Positions 1 through 10,084 are shown, counted from the first letter of the stretch. The stretch: DNA of 64,000 bases from Pieris napi (GCF_905475465.1 NC_062251.1:1419001-1483000); one strand, 5' to 3'. Program-made: numbers and translations. The notes: generated from the letters alone by a model not told the origin.

Positions 1-296
1 ATCTTTATTCAAGTGGGTAACCAAGTACACTTTTGAGTCGTCAAGTTAAATTAATCGTAATTTTACATTTACTACCAGTTCGCAAGTCAAGGGCGTAGAG
101 CGGGTAAGAAGAACTGACAAGAAACTTTCCGCCATTCTTTTTATTCGCCAAGTATTGTCATACAAATTGTTTGAACTGGAGCAATTCAATCCCAAGGATT
201 AGGATCATTTAAGTAGTCCTCAAATTTATAAAAAGCTTTGTAAAACTTTACTAAACGTTGTTGTTGTGAATCTAATATAACCAAGTTTTATCCTAC
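1..296 (-). repeat. uex intron 3 start with non-LTR tail fragment
   Basis: This is the 5' end of the intron following the DUF21 exon; the donor GTAGGA is at 296-291. Positions about 25-210 hold, on the minus strand, a tail repeat seen at least ten more times here (for example 3985-4175, 35855-36095, 51315-51560). Its marks are a segment reading ctacgcccttgacttg on its own strand and the word cttggcgattaaaaagag. The intron continues past the window edge. Confidence 0.6.
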
Positions 297-845
297 CTTC
301 ATAATCCATATACTTTTAGCACCAACAAACAGCCCATGTCTTGCACAAATCGCCTGCGGGGTAATCTCAGCAATGAACACAATCGCGAGGGTAGACCCAA
401 TAACAGCAACCAATCCAGAGGTGAGATCATCCAAAATCACCGTAAATGTACTGTTCACGGCGACGTTACTCAACAAAATGGTACATAGAAGGTAATTTCC
501 ATGCGCACGCACAGGCATAATCGCTCTCGCGTACTTCCTCTCCTTCTCTGTACCCGTATTAGCAATGATACGGAGTTCCGTACGGTCCAAGGCCATCAGA
601 CCGAGGTTGAGACCAGAGAAGAGAGACGCCAGTACCAGTAGGATAACTATGAGGACTAGGGAAGCCCATAATGGAAGCAGCTTGTTGTGGATACCCAGAA
701 TCTTCCAGGGTTCCTTGCCCTGGTGAATGAAATCTGGTGTCTCATATGTCGCATTGTTCGTAGCGCAGATGTAAAAGGTAAGGTCGTGTTCCGGTTCTGG
801 TACTTTCAATTTGAAGATTGCCGAATCACCTTCCAGCTTTGAGGC
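297..845 (-). CDS. uex: CNNM/unextended-type Mg2+ transporter, exon 3 (DUF21 start)
   Basis: This internal coding exon has 183 codons, phase 0 at both ends. Its acceptor is cacag|GCC and its donor AAG|GTAGGA. It encodes the end of the extracellular N-terminal region, a short NAT glycosylation sequon, and then the first part of the CNNM transmembrane domain. A hydrophobic helix (LWASLVLIVILLVLASLF) runs straight into SGLNLGLMALDRTELRI, the signature of CNNM/ancient-conserved-domain proteins. GNYLLCTILLSNVAVN and AEITPQAICARHGLFVGA follow, matching the next membrane segments. CNNM proteins are plasma-membrane proteins tied to magnesium efflux or transport, with cytosolic CBS and cNMP-binding domains. 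Those would be encoded left of this window. The exon lies downstream of 1281-1668 and joins it without a phase change. The family call is firm; the symbol uex (the single Drosophila CNNM) is by homology. Confidence 0.93.
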
Positions 846-1280
846 CTGTGGAATTTATTACAGGTATAAATAAAAAAATACCAATGTCAATCTCAAAACT
901 CTTGTTAACATAGTTTCGTTGTTTCCCCTATGGGGATATATATTCTGATTAACTGTGACAATGACTTAGCAGCAATATGACAAAAATTGATTACTCTATT
1001 CTATCTGAATTGTAATATTCCAAAGATCTGATAAAATCAAACACTATCAACTTCAAAAAATTTTACGATTCTTTCGAACTTCGAAGATTAAAATTCCAAA
1101 TAACTTTCGAATATCCCCCCTTAACTGCCCCAAGTGGGGCGTGGGGGACACTCTAATTGGGGATTCTTAATCATAAATCCTTAGTACGAAGAATACAATA
1201 AAAATAATTATTTTCTGACCTGACATAGACCTTTGATACATCTTACCACTGCAAAAAATTTAGAATTGAATCTTATTTAC
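846..1280 (-). other. uex intron 2
   Basis: This 435 bp GT-AG intron (minus-strand donor GTAAAT at 1280-1275, acceptor CACAG at 850-846) is AT-rich. Apart from CCCC/GGGG-rich words near 1115-1145 I see no recognisable repeat or gene in it. Confidence 0.8.
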
Positions 1281-1668
1281 CTTATAATAAGAACCATATT
1301 GGAAATGGCAGCTGGTTCCATACTCCTGTGGGTGGCTGGTGAACACGATGGTCGTACCCTCTGTAAAACCTTCACCAAACAGCCTCAATACAAATTCCTT
1401 TTCACTCAACACGCTTGGTATAACACCATCAATAATTTTCGGTTCCTTCTCAGATTCATCGACTCGAAGGCCTAGTAGTTTTATAACTGCTTCTGTTTGG
1501 TCTGACCTCTCTTCTTCATCTGGCACAGTGGCGTTGGCTTGACGTTTCTCTCTTTTTTCTTCATTATTTAAATCAATTGTGTCTTCGAGATCAGGGTTAT
1601 TGAGATCATTAATATATTTGGCATCTGTTTCTTTTAAGTCTTCTGGTGCGATTTCATTCTCTTGCGAC
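1281..1668 (-). CDS. uex: CNNM/unextended-type transporter, exon 2 (extracellular region)
   Basis: This 388 nt coding exon has acceptor TCATAG|G and donor TATAAG|GTAAAT. The first base completes a codon begun in the previous exon and the exon ends in phase 0. It begins with an acidic, low-complexity stretch rich in E, D, N and K. Then comes the conserved CNNM extracellular module: KLLGLRVDESEKEP, KEFVLRLFGEGFTEGT and IVFTSHPQEYGTSC. The reading frame runs open from the acceptor; an ATG is neither present nor needed. Across the junction the protein reads QYGSYYK-ASKLEGDS into exon 3. It joins by split TG|G (Trp) to the signal-peptide exon at 22167-22525, which implies a 20.5 kb intron. Confidence 0.88.
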
Positions 1669-1691
1669 CTATGAACAGATTTTAATGATTA

Positions 1692-1937
1692 GGGAGCGTT
1701 CATTATTGACCCCCCCCCCCCCATGCAACGCGCCGTAACGTTTTTCTGTACCCAATAGTAAAACGTTTCTTTACCACCCAGTGACTCTTTATACCTAAAA
1801 ATTACCATTATGTGGTGTTAAGTACTGGCAAATCGAAAATAATATTAACAATAACGCGTAATTCAATCCCCGCCCCGCATCGTAACGCTTTACAAAAGGA
1901 AAAACCAAAATTCGTTACGTAATACTTGAACGCTCCC
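1692..1937. mobile_element. Harbinger-like MITE, GGGAGCGTTCA termini
   Basis: The left end GGGAGCGTTCA at 1692 is matched by the inverted TGAACGCTCCC ending at 1937, with TTA directly repeated outside (1689-1691 and 1938-1940). The body holds a long C-run and the words gcgccgtaacg and ttacgtaatacttga shared with 7593-7850 and 16390-16662. It has no coding capacity. A TTA target duplication with GGG termini fits PIF/Harbinger. Confidence 0.75.
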
Positions 1938-1990
1938 TTAGCCAATCAATAGACCAGTCATTATAGACATTCGAAATCGAAAATTTGATA

Positions 1991-2544
1991 ATAATTCCAA
2001 AAGTTTTCAAACTTCGGTCAAGTGAATGGTACATTGGGACGACAATAAATCTCATTTTGCAACCTTGTCCGCAGTCCGGAACATTGTTAAAATTGCAATT
2101 AAATTAATTTTTGCTGTATGGTCGTGAAAAAAATTCCAAAAGTTCTGCAAACTTGGGGAAGTTTTCGATATAATATTTCATATCACGTATAAAATTTGCA
2201 ACCAACCTAAGTGTACGGAACATTTTTTGTTATTTATTTTATTTTCGATATATCTGTCAAATTTGCAGAACTTTTGGAACGTTTTCCTTCAGTTTAATAA
2301 AGAAAAACATTAATTTTTAATAACAAAAAATGTTCCGTACACTTAGGTTGGTTGCAAATTTTATACGTGATATGAAATATTATATCGAAAACTTCCCCAA
2401 GTTTGCAGAACTTTTGGAATTTTTTTCACGACCAAAACTTATTTTTAACAATGTTCCGGACCGCAGAGCAGGTTGCAAAATTTTATAGTTTGTTTTAATA
2501 CCACTCCCGACCTAACATCAAAATTTGAAAACTTTTGGAATTAT
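1991..2544. mobile_element. Foldback element, arms about 245 bp
   Basis: The sequence from 1991 (ATAATTCCAAAAGTTTTC) is the reverse complement of that ending at 2544. Near-identical inner arms run 2125-2235 and 2320-2430, around a loop of about 85 bp. The whole folds into one long hairpin. It has no ORF, and the superfamily was not determined. Confidence 0.8.
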
Positions 2545-2639
2545 AATGAATTAATTGTCTTGACTGACTGGACTACAAACAAATTCTTCTAGATAGTTTT
2601 AAACTGGGTATAATATTAAACATTTCATAAGGTTTTATT

Positions 2640-3160
2640 GTTACATGGGGCAAACGGGCTCACCTGATGTTAAGTGATACAACATATGGACACTCTCAAT
2701 GCCAGATGACCCAAGTCGAATTGGTTGGCTGGTGGTGCCATCACCAGCCTATAAAAATTATAAAAGAAATTGGTATTTGTACCACTATGTGAAACCATCT
2801 GTCCAATAAAGTATTTCCGAACCAATTCGACTTAGGGTCCTTTCAAGTATTACGTAAACAGATTTACTGCAATTTATCCCCCCCCCCATCCTTCCAAAAG
2901 GTCAAGGTTGTCAGCAATGTTCTCAAAAATTTTGTAGGAATCATCGAAAATGCATTTCGTTTTCAAGCATAGACAATGTGTGGGTATGTGTAAAAAAGTA
3001 ATAATTTACTGTTGACGTAATCACCAAATATGTAAATCATAGACCCCCCTCCCCCCTATAGTGCTTACGTAATACTTGACACCTTGGGGTCCTTCAAGAA
3101 AAGAGAGTACCAGATCCTAAAAGGCCGACTACGCACTGGCTAGCAAGCCCTCTTGCAATT
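2640..3160. repeat. CR1-like LINE 3' fragments
   Basis: Positions 2640-2745 hold the minus-strand non-LTR tail (gggcaaacgggctcacctgatgttaag read on plus, in pieces). Positions 2775-2842 and 3087-3150 are one plus-strand fragment of the LINE ORF end and tail (tttccgaaccaattcgac, then aaaggccgactacgcact). That fragment is split by the MITE at 2843-3086. Both belong to the family that forms the tandem arrays at 25, 33, 43, 45 and 58 kb. Confidence 0.7.
2843..3086. mobile_element. MITE nested in a LINE fragment
   Basis: Ends TCAAGTATTACGTAA (left) and TTACGTAATACTTGA plus CACCTTG (right) enclose C-rich tracts. The LINE word GGGTCCTT occurs directly on both sides (2835-2842 and 3087-3094) but only once in intact LINE copies such as 25360. 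This is an apparent 8 bp target duplication. The left end lacks the outer 7 bp present on the right. Confidence 0.65.
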
Positions 3161-3716
3161 TAAGTGTCTATCACTTAGCTTATTACGATGTGATACATAT
3201 TTTTTGCTGATTTTTTTTTCTGCTTTAAGTGCCAACAAATTTCTACAATTTTATTCTATTTTATTGTGTGCTTGTATTATCTTGTATATGTTTTAATTGT
3301 ATTTTTTAAATTTCTGTTTTTTTTTTGTAAAACTTATGTTTACGTTAATTGTCACACATTTTAGATGTAAGATTTTGTAAAATAATTAGTACTGTGTGTG
3401 ATGTAGTAAGCTTAATAACTAAAAAAAAAAAGCCGCGGCAAATACAGGATTGTAGCGCCTACATTATCATTGATAGCACCGAACGGACTCGTAATTACTT
3501 GACCCACTTTATGAGTACACATATGCAATATATCTAGTCTATCTACACACTTCAATAAATAGGTCAAAGTTACTCAGTAGACACATCATCGATTGACATT
3601 TGAATATTACTAATAGGCATTTAATTATTTACAAAAATACATTACTGTACCAAGTTAATACGATAATGTCGAAATTAAATAGATATTGATATATTATAGA
3701 TAGATTAAATAGAGAC
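3161..3716. other. No feature recognised
   Basis: AT-rich sequence with T-runs and A-runs. I see no coding region, inverted termini or repeat shared with the rest of the window. Confidence 0.6.
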
Positions 3717-3938
3717 GACTCATCGGTCTAGTGGTTAGTACCCCTGACTGCGAATCCATGGGTCCCGAGTTCGATCCCCGGCTGAGACGAACATCGATGT
3801 GATGAGCATTTGTTAATACACGGAACAAACGCAGGCTGCAATTTCCCCGTACTAGACTATCTAAAGTTAGTAATTCTTTTTTGGGGAAAGGGATACTCTT
3901 CTTTAATAAAATCCCAGAGGATCACTTAAAAAAAAAAC
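3717..3938 (+). mobile_element. tRNA-derived SINE, variant 3' body
   Basis: The tRNA-like head carries an A box (GGTCTAGTGGTTAGTACC) and a B box (GAGTTCGATCCC), like the SINEs at 8705, 13460, 19644 and 27926. After gatgagcatttg the body differs completely (tacacggaacaaacgcagg and so on) and ends in an A-run at 3928-3938. It is therefore a different subfamily or a chimera. It is not a tRNA gene: the acceptor stem does not close. Confidence 0.8.
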
Positions 3939-3984
3939 GAAAATTAATCAATAAAGCGTTTTATAAATTTGAGGAATACTTAAA

Positions 3985-4345
3985 TGATCCTAATCCTTGG
4001 GATTGATTTGCTCCAGTTCAAACAATTTGTATGACAATACTTGGCGATTAAAAAGAGTGGCGGAAAGTTTCTTGCCAGTTCTTCTTACCCGCTCTACGCC
4101 CTTGACTTGCGAACTGGTAGTAAATGTAAATTTACGATTAATTTAACTTGACGATTCAAAAGTGTACTTGGTTACCCACTTGAATAAAGATATTTTGAGT
4201 TTGAGTTTGAAGGGTTTCAATGATAGTAGTAGCCGATTCTCAGACTTACTGAATATGCATAAAAAATTTCATAAGAATCGGTCGAGCCGTTTCGGAGGAG
4301 TATAGGAACGAACATTGTGACGTATTATTGCTTTACGAATTTGTT
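3985..4345 (+). repeat. Non-LTR tail plus RTE-like tail
   Basis: Positions 3985-4175 are the plus-strand copy of the tail repeat seen inverted at 25-210. Positions 4195-4345 carry a second family, recognised by agccgattctcagacttac and cggtcgagccgtttcgg, which recurs at 14400, 26275 and 51120. Both are untranslated retroelement remnants. Confidence 0.6.
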
Positions 4346-4480
4346 CCATATTTTGGTGTGTCAGTGTTGGTCATTAAATATAAAAATATATATATTCAAA
4401 TAGCATTTTAACGCTAGTATTATAACTTAATACTTAATAATAATAATTTCTTGCAAGAAATATGGTACGAAAATGTGTAA

Positions 4481-4938
4481 GGCCAGCCGTACACGGACTG
4501 CTTCAAGCAGTTATGACCGACTGCTTGAAGCCGCGACCGCGCGGTGAACTATAGCCATTCATTCGCTGCCGTACACACGACTGCTCGAGCAGTCGCGACC
4601 GCTTCAAGCCGTCAACTACATGATGAAATTCCATCGTGCTGTCGACCGCTCGCGAGCAGTGGCGAGGCATACACTGACTGCTCGAGCCGTCGGCGGCTCT
4701 AGAGCAGTCGACAGCTCTACGACCTCCCCCTCCCTTCTCTTCTGGCCTCGCGGCGTCTAGTGTCTCTCTGTCTGAATCCATGACTAGACTGCGGTAGAAA
4801 TTCAACTGCTCGAGCGGTTGGTAGAGACTGCTCGAGCAGTCAACAACCGACTGCTCAAGCAGTCAACGCCAACCGCTCGAGCGGTCCGTGTACGTCGGTC
4901 AGCCGCTAACTGCTCGAGCAGTCCGTGTACGCCCGCTC
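4481..4938. mobile_element. Harbinger-like MITE built from a CTGCTCGAGCAG palindrome
   Basis: TAA flanks both ends (4478-4480, 4939-4941). The ends share gccgtacacggactgc / gcagtccgtgtacg in inverted order. Inside, ten or so full or partial copies of the self-complementary word GACTGCTCGAGCAGTC occur in both subterminal regions. The element is GC-rich against its surroundings. The open frames across it have no family resemblance and reflect the palindromes. Confidence 0.8.
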
Positions 4939-4941
4939 TAA

Positions 4942-5344
4942 GGTGGTACAATCGTAAGTTCGCATTTCTGCCACACACAATGGCGCGCAAATTTGTCTTA
5001 AGGAATTTTCCATAAAGTCAATTCTTATATTATTTGTATCCTACATATCATATGACACTTTATTAAATTTATATCAACTACAGTGTCTCACGCAAATAAT
5101 CATTTATTGACACATTTTTCCAATACACCAAGTCGCTTTTTAAACACTAGTCGGAAGATCTTGTAATTCTTTTGTTAAATTATTGTAAACCTTAATTGCC
5201 ATACAAAAGGTGTTTCAGATTGATCCAGATTGATTTTTGGCACAACCTTCTTGTATTTTATGTCTTTACGTTTAGGCTTCGTTTTATTCAATATTGAAAT
5301 CGGGGAACACGATGAACCATAGACACGCGACGTCAATTCATTTA
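4942..5344. other. No feature recognised
   Basis: AT-rich unique sequence; no exon, repeat or inverted structure identified. Confidence 0.5.
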
Positions 5345-5840
5345 ATACGATGAGGTCATGACTCCAAACACGCTAGCCGTTACCGATTTACGATATCTAA
5401 TCGGTGAGCAGCAATCCCTGTGGTCGTAGGTTCGAGACTCGGCTGCGCACCAATGGACTTTCTTTCTATGTGCGCATTTAACATTCGCTCGAACGGTGAA
5501 GGAAAACATCGAGAGGAAACCGACATGTCTTAGACCCAAGTCGACGGCGTGTGTCAGGCACAGGAGGATGATCACCTACTTGCCTATTAGATTGAAAAAT
5601 GATCATGAAACAGATTCAGAAATCTGAGGCCCAGACCTAAAGAGGTTGTAGCACCACTGTTTTTTATTTATTATTTCATTGGTACCAGCCTTTTTTTGGA
5701 TACATTGTCTCACCACTGAGACAAGAATAGTCTAATCTAACTAAGCTAATGTCAGACACAGAAGTCTGCCTACTGTGTCGCCACATGTGTGTACTTGCCT
5801 AGAAAAAGAGCCCAAAATCTGAGGCCCAGAGGAAACCCCA
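5345..5840 (+). mobile_element. tRNA-like-headed SINE, second family
   Basis: A tRNA-like head with a B-box-like GGTTCGAGACT at about 5429-5439 is followed by a body with gaaggaaaacatcgag, gacggcgtgtgtcaggc and tctgaggcccagacctaa, ending near 5665. A second, more decayed copy of the body (gtgtgtacttgcctag, aaatctgaggcccaga) lies at about 5745-5835. The body resembles a SINE tail common in Lepidoptera, from memory. Confidence 0.7.
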
Positions 5841-6288
5841 AAAATCCATGAAAATCGATTCATTAATTGAGATACTATTTTGAGTGGTTAGTTGTATTTG
5901 AAGTAAGTGTCTCTAAATTATCCTCAAATGAAATCATCTGCGCCGGCGCACATAAACGCCGTCTGGCCGCTGTTGGCGCTTTGTCAAATGACGTCACAAT
6001 TATTTTAAGAGACATTGCGAAAATATCATGACGTCAATATTGTCACATTTCACATTCACAATTTCGCGAATAAAAATTCGTTATTAATTGTGATGGAAAA
6101 TGTCTCGGTGGATATTTTCAGCAACTCCATGGAGATCTTTCATTTTAATTTTAACGCTGTGAAACTGTCTGCTCCTCAGCTTTGTTACAGCGGGTGGGGG
6201 CTGCTCTTCCTCAGCACCTCCGATTTTTTATATACACTCTAGGGGTAAGGCAGACAAGACCACGTGGGTGTTCCGATTCGGTTTTGGG
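5841..6288. other. No gene; GC palindrome and CRE-like word
   Basis: Contains the perfect palindrome GCGCCGGCGC near 5941, a CRE-like TGACGTCA near 5989, and a segment at 6150-6190 resembling 8540-8570 (ctgtctgctcctcag). I could not tie these to a gene. Confidence 0.4.
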
Positions 6289-6618
6289 TACTTTTGGAAC
6301 GAAGTTCCTTATCGCGCTTTGTGAAAGGGGGCTTGACGGAAAAAATTCTTACGAAAAGTTGTCACGACACTTTTTTGCTATTTGCTATTCTAATATACCG
6401 GTTCTCGTCCGATCACCGAAGTTAAGCAACGTCGGGCGAGGTCAGTACTTGGATGGGTGACCGCCTGGGAACACCTCGTGATGTTGCCTTTTTTTTTTCG
6501 TCGTAAGATTGGTGTCGAGAAAATCTATCATACTGATAAGATACCAATTAACATATAGATTAATCGAAAGGAATTTCGTTCCATCCGGGTGTCCCTTGAC
6601 ACCACTGAAGTTTTTTTG
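6289..6618 (+). mobile_element. 5S rRNA-bearing transposable element, copy 1
   Basis: The unit begins near tacttttggaacgaag and ends after ccttgacacc followed by a T-run. Subterminal inverted words ggaacgaagttcc (left) and ggaatttcgttcc (right) lie about 275 bp apart. Between them is most of a 5S rRNA (6391-6487). Other copies are at 34908-35240, 47872-48207 and, inverted, 59985-60320. The same non-5S flanks in all four show that the 5S part moves as part of the element. Confidence 0.8.
6391..6487 (+). pseudogene. 5S rRNA-derived segment lacking the 5' end
   Basis: Reads from about nucleotide 20 of 5S to its end: ggttctcgtccgatcacc, the box A region gaagttaagcaacgtcggg, the intermediate element and box C (ggatgggtgaccgcctggg), then a T-run as a Pol III stop. 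The first 20 or so bases of 5S are missing, so the terminal stem cannot form and it is not a functional rRNA gene. The internal promoter looks intact. Confidence 0.85.
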
Positions 6619-6954
6619 TTATTTTTTTGGCAAAAATGGTCATGCGCCATCATAACAACACTAGTTATGGTGCGGAGAACTCATGACCAAGTCATAAAAA
6701 TCAGCCTCAAAATCGCTGGTGCCGCGATACGGAATATTTACCAAACATTTTTTTTATCTCTCATTATATTTTTTTGTTTGATTATTGTTATTATGTGTGT
6801 GTTTTCAACCAGTTCCCTGCCACACTTTACTTTCTCAAATTCTTATCCTGTAACTTTGATTTAATAGTTCAGTTATAATAATAATAAATCCCGTTTTAGT
6901 TTCAATCACGAAAAAATCAAATTATAATACACAGCTTAGATTATTTTACATTTT

Positions 6955-7262
6955 TGAAGTGAAACTTCTTTAGGCGCATGAGGGTAAAATATTTACGGAA
7001 CGTCACGAAGATGTGCAACGTTTTTGTCGAAGAAAAGAGAGTGAGAAGGGCGAATTACCTTATAGAAATTATATTTTCAAAAAATAAAATTTCGTAAATA
7101 GAATGTATGTAATAGTATTTTATATTTTATGCAAAATAATTTATTGAAATCTCAAATGACGAATTGTAAATTAAAATGCCACGTGTTTTTAGTATCGAAG
7201 AAAAAAAAAATTTGTAATAATTTTCGACACTTAAATTCATTAAATTCCTAACAAATCTTAAA
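6955..7262 (-). mobile_element. GAAGTGAAACTTC-ended element
   Basis: One end is TGAAGTGAAACTTCTTTAGG. It is followed by the family words cacgaagatgtgcaacg, gaaaagagagtgaga and gccacgtgttttta, shared with 23253-23686, 27440-27838, 60570-61000 and 63318-63772. The other end is not preserved. No coding region. Confidence 0.65.
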
Positions 7263-7339
7263 TATTTATTTTTCTGATAACTGGTGTGGCATTACCTATG
7301 AGAAAATTTCGACTTGACGTCGACTTTTGGGACATCCTG

Positions 7340-7505
7340 TATATATAGTAAATTTACATTTACTAGTTGTTCGCAAGTCAAGGGTGTAGAGCGGGCAAGA
7401 AGTACTGGCAAGAAACTATCCGCCACTCTTTTTAATCGCCAAGTTTTGAGTCATACAAATAGTGAGAACTGGAGCAAATCAATCCCAAGGATTAGGATCA
7501 TTTAA
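7340..7505 (-). repeat. Non-LTR tail fragment
   Basis: Same tail family as 25-210, including caatcccaaggattagg at the end. It ends without a poly-A on this copy. Confidence 0.6.
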
Positions 7506-7592
7506 ATAATCGTCAAATTAATAATACGACAAATCATACGACCGACTATTAGAACTGAAAGAATATTAAAGTAAAATTAACTATGATAATAT

Positions 7593-7850
7593 TAGGAGCG
7601 TTCAAGTATTACGTAACGAAATTAAGGGATGGGGGGGGGGGGGTTTGTAAAACGTTACGATGCGGGGCGGGGATTGAATTACTCGTTAGTGTTAATATTA
7701 TTTTAGACTTTCCAGTACTTTACACCAAATAATGGTGACACTTTTACGTATAAAGACTTTGGTGGTCACGAAACGTTTTACTATTGCGTACAAAAAAAAG
7801 TTACGACGCGTTACACGGGGTGGGGGGGGGGGGTTGGTTGTCAATAATCT
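7593..7850. mobile_element. MITE of the GGGAGCGTTCA family, right end decayed
   Basis: The left end GGAGCGTTCAAGTATTACG at 7592 is followed by G-runs and aaaacgttacgatgcggg. The body matches 1692-1937 and 16390-16662. The right terminus has diverged (gtcaataatctcc). Confidence 0.65.
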
Positions 7851-8092
7851 CCAAAATAAAGTATATTATTATTATAAAACAAAAATATGTTGAAGATAAA
7901 GAAAAAAATCTACGGTCATAAGCATACAATATGTTCATTGGAATTAACCAAACACAAATTAAGATCAATTAAACGTTAATTGGGCGTTATCACATTGTGT
8001 TACAACAGCCACGATCATGACGCATGCGTCGCAACTCCAAATTTTTACGACCACGTCATACCAAGTAAATTCAAACCAATTAGACATATATA

Positions 8093-8410
8093 TGTCACCG
8101 TAAAATTGTAAAAACCGTTAGATTGTAATCTATCTCGCGAGATTGTAAACTGTCGAAAGATTGTGAACCTCAACGAACTGCTTACAAATTAACGTATTAT
8201 TATTCGGTAGTTATATGAAATTGTTGGGAAGTAAAATTAATCTGTAATTAATCAAAGAAGTTTGAATAATAACTAAGTTAGTGTAGTACAATCTACCGAA
8301 TAATAATACGTTAAATTGTAAGCAGTACGCTGAGGTTCACAATCTTTCGACAGTTTATAATCGCGCGAGATAGATTACAATCTAACGGTGTTTACAATTT
8401 TACGTTAACA
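8093..8410. mobile_element. TGTTAACG/TGTCACCG-ended MITE, copy 1
   Basis: TGTCACCGTAAAATTG at 8093 is inverted at the right end as CAATTTTACGTTAACA. Inverted arms of about 130 bp include ctatctcgcgagattg. It lies within TATA-rich flanks. Other copies are at 39622-39948, 40626-41165 and 55129-55668. It has no ORF. Confidence 0.85.
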
Positions 8411-8704
8411 TATATATATCTCCAGTGATTACCAGATACTCGGAAGCGTCTGAAACTGAAGGTACAGAGGACATCACGCATTACCAAGGCCCAAGCAACC
8501 ATCGCCCACTGACGTATGCTGTGGTCTCTGGCTGAATGACCAGCGCTGTGAAACAGTCTGCTCCTCAGCATAATGCTGAGCCAGGGCATATTACAACCAC
8601 AGACACACATTACACACTTGAAACGAACCGAAAGGGAAAAGGGTTTTTTTTTTCTTTGATTATTGTTATTATGTGTGTGTTTTTGTAAGTAATAAATGTC
8701 AATG

Positions 8705-8957
8705 TCGGCTCATTTGTCTAGTGGTTAGTACCCCTGACTGCGAATCCATGGGTCCCGGGTTCGATCCCCGGCTGAGACAAACATCGATGTGATGAGCATT
8801 TGGTGTTGTGCTTAGGTCTTGGGTGTTTAAATATGTATTTATATGTCTATCTATCTATAATATGTATGTATATCCGTTGCCTAGTACCCATAACACAAGC
8901 TTCACCAGCTTAGCATGGGACTAGGTCAATTGGTGTGAATTGTCCAATCATAAAAAA
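8705..8957 (+). mobile_element. tRNA-derived SINE, main family
   Basis: The head has an A box (TGTCTAGTGGTTAGTACC) and a B box (GGGTTCGATCCC). A tRNA-unrelated body follows with tgtctatctatctataat and gcctagtacccataac, then gacaattcacacc-type sequence read in reverse, ending in A-runs. Complete copies on the minus strand are at 13460, 19644 and 27926. Confidence 0.88.
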
Positions 8958-8984
8958 ATATAAAAAAATGTCTAAGTATATCCG

Positions 8985-9110
8985 AATTCGACTAAGAGTC
9001 CGAAGTAGCGTACCAATTCTAAAAAAGACCGGCAACGCACTCGCGAGCCCTCTGGCATTGAGTATCCATGGGCGGCGGCATCAATTAACATCAGCCTTCG
9101 GCTTTTGTTC
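8985..9110 (+). repeat. CR1-like LINE tail, single unit
   Basis: One unit of the roughly 110 bp tail: gaccggcaacgcactcg, ccatgggcggcggcatc, ending ttctataaaaaaaa. Single units like this are the normal retrotransposed end; the arrays at 25-59 kb are multimers of it. Confidence 0.7.
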
Positions 9111-9350
9111 TATAAAAAAAATCAAACGAGAGATGGAAGCGAATTTGGCGCCAAACAGACCATCGTGTAATAAAAAATACAGACAATAAATGACGCCATA
9201 AACACAGATAATTAATGGTGTTTTTGTTTCATTTTTATAGCGCACTAAAGTTACTAATTATACATAAATTTATGGTTATTTAAAAAAAATCTGTACCAAA
9301 AACAATAGAAAACAGACTATGACGTTTGACAAGGACAATCTCTAAATATA

Positions 9351-10063
9351 GCCCGGTCATTTTAGACAATTGAAATAAAGAAAATTCCGACAAAGCCAAA
9401 TTTTCGTAGAGACCTTAGGTTTACCACAAGGAATAAAGTGTCAAAAGTCCCCATCAGTCCCGTGTGAGCTTAGGGACTTATTCGGGGTCTAAGGTCAAAA
9501 TTTTAGGATTTGAAGTTGAATAATATGAAGAGTATGAGTCAGATTAAAGTAATAAAAAAAAGTTTGAACGACAGTTAAACTCAGTAACCCATATCAATAA
9601 TCTTCATACTATTAAATAATTATTGTTCCTGAAAATAACGTCAGAAAGGTTCGTGGAATAGGCCTACCGGGGATACCACGTTAAAAAAAAACGCGCCGAC
9701 TACACTACCTCACAGGTGGTGAGGAAATGTGTGCATATAATGTAGAACATGTTTCTTACAAGCGCAATATCTGGGAAATAGTGAGTCTTAGAGAAAAAAT
9801 CATGGAGATCGTTTTTATAGAAAATTTTAAGATCTACAACTTTGCTCTGAGGTACTTTTCGATAAAACTTACCGTTTTCGAGAAAAATCCAAAAAACCTA
9901 AACTTTTGACCTTTGACCCCGAATAAGTCCCTAAGCTCACTTGGGACTGATGGGGACTTTTGACACTTTATTCCTTGTGGTAAACCTAAGGTCTCTACGA
10001 AAATTTGGCTTTGTCGGAATTTTCTTTATTTGATCACTATTTTTATGTCTAAAATGACCGGGC
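9351..10063. mobile_element. Foldback element with GCCCGGTCATTTTAGAC ends
   Basis: Inverted arms of about 155 bp (9351-9503 and 9903-10063) are near identical, including gtttaccacaaggaataa and its complement. TA lies directly outside each end. The 400 bp centre has an open frame at 9727-9909 with no family resemblance. Tc1/mariner-type TA duplication is possible but not shown. Confidence 0.8.
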
Positions 10064-10084
10064 TAATAGCTTGGACTACGACAG

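Noticed and set aside
3729..3785. Possible tRNA genes at the SINE heads (3717, 8705, 13630, 19815, 28110, 48792)
   Set aside because: A and B boxes are present but the acceptor stems do not pair, and each is followed by a repeated SINE body and A-run.
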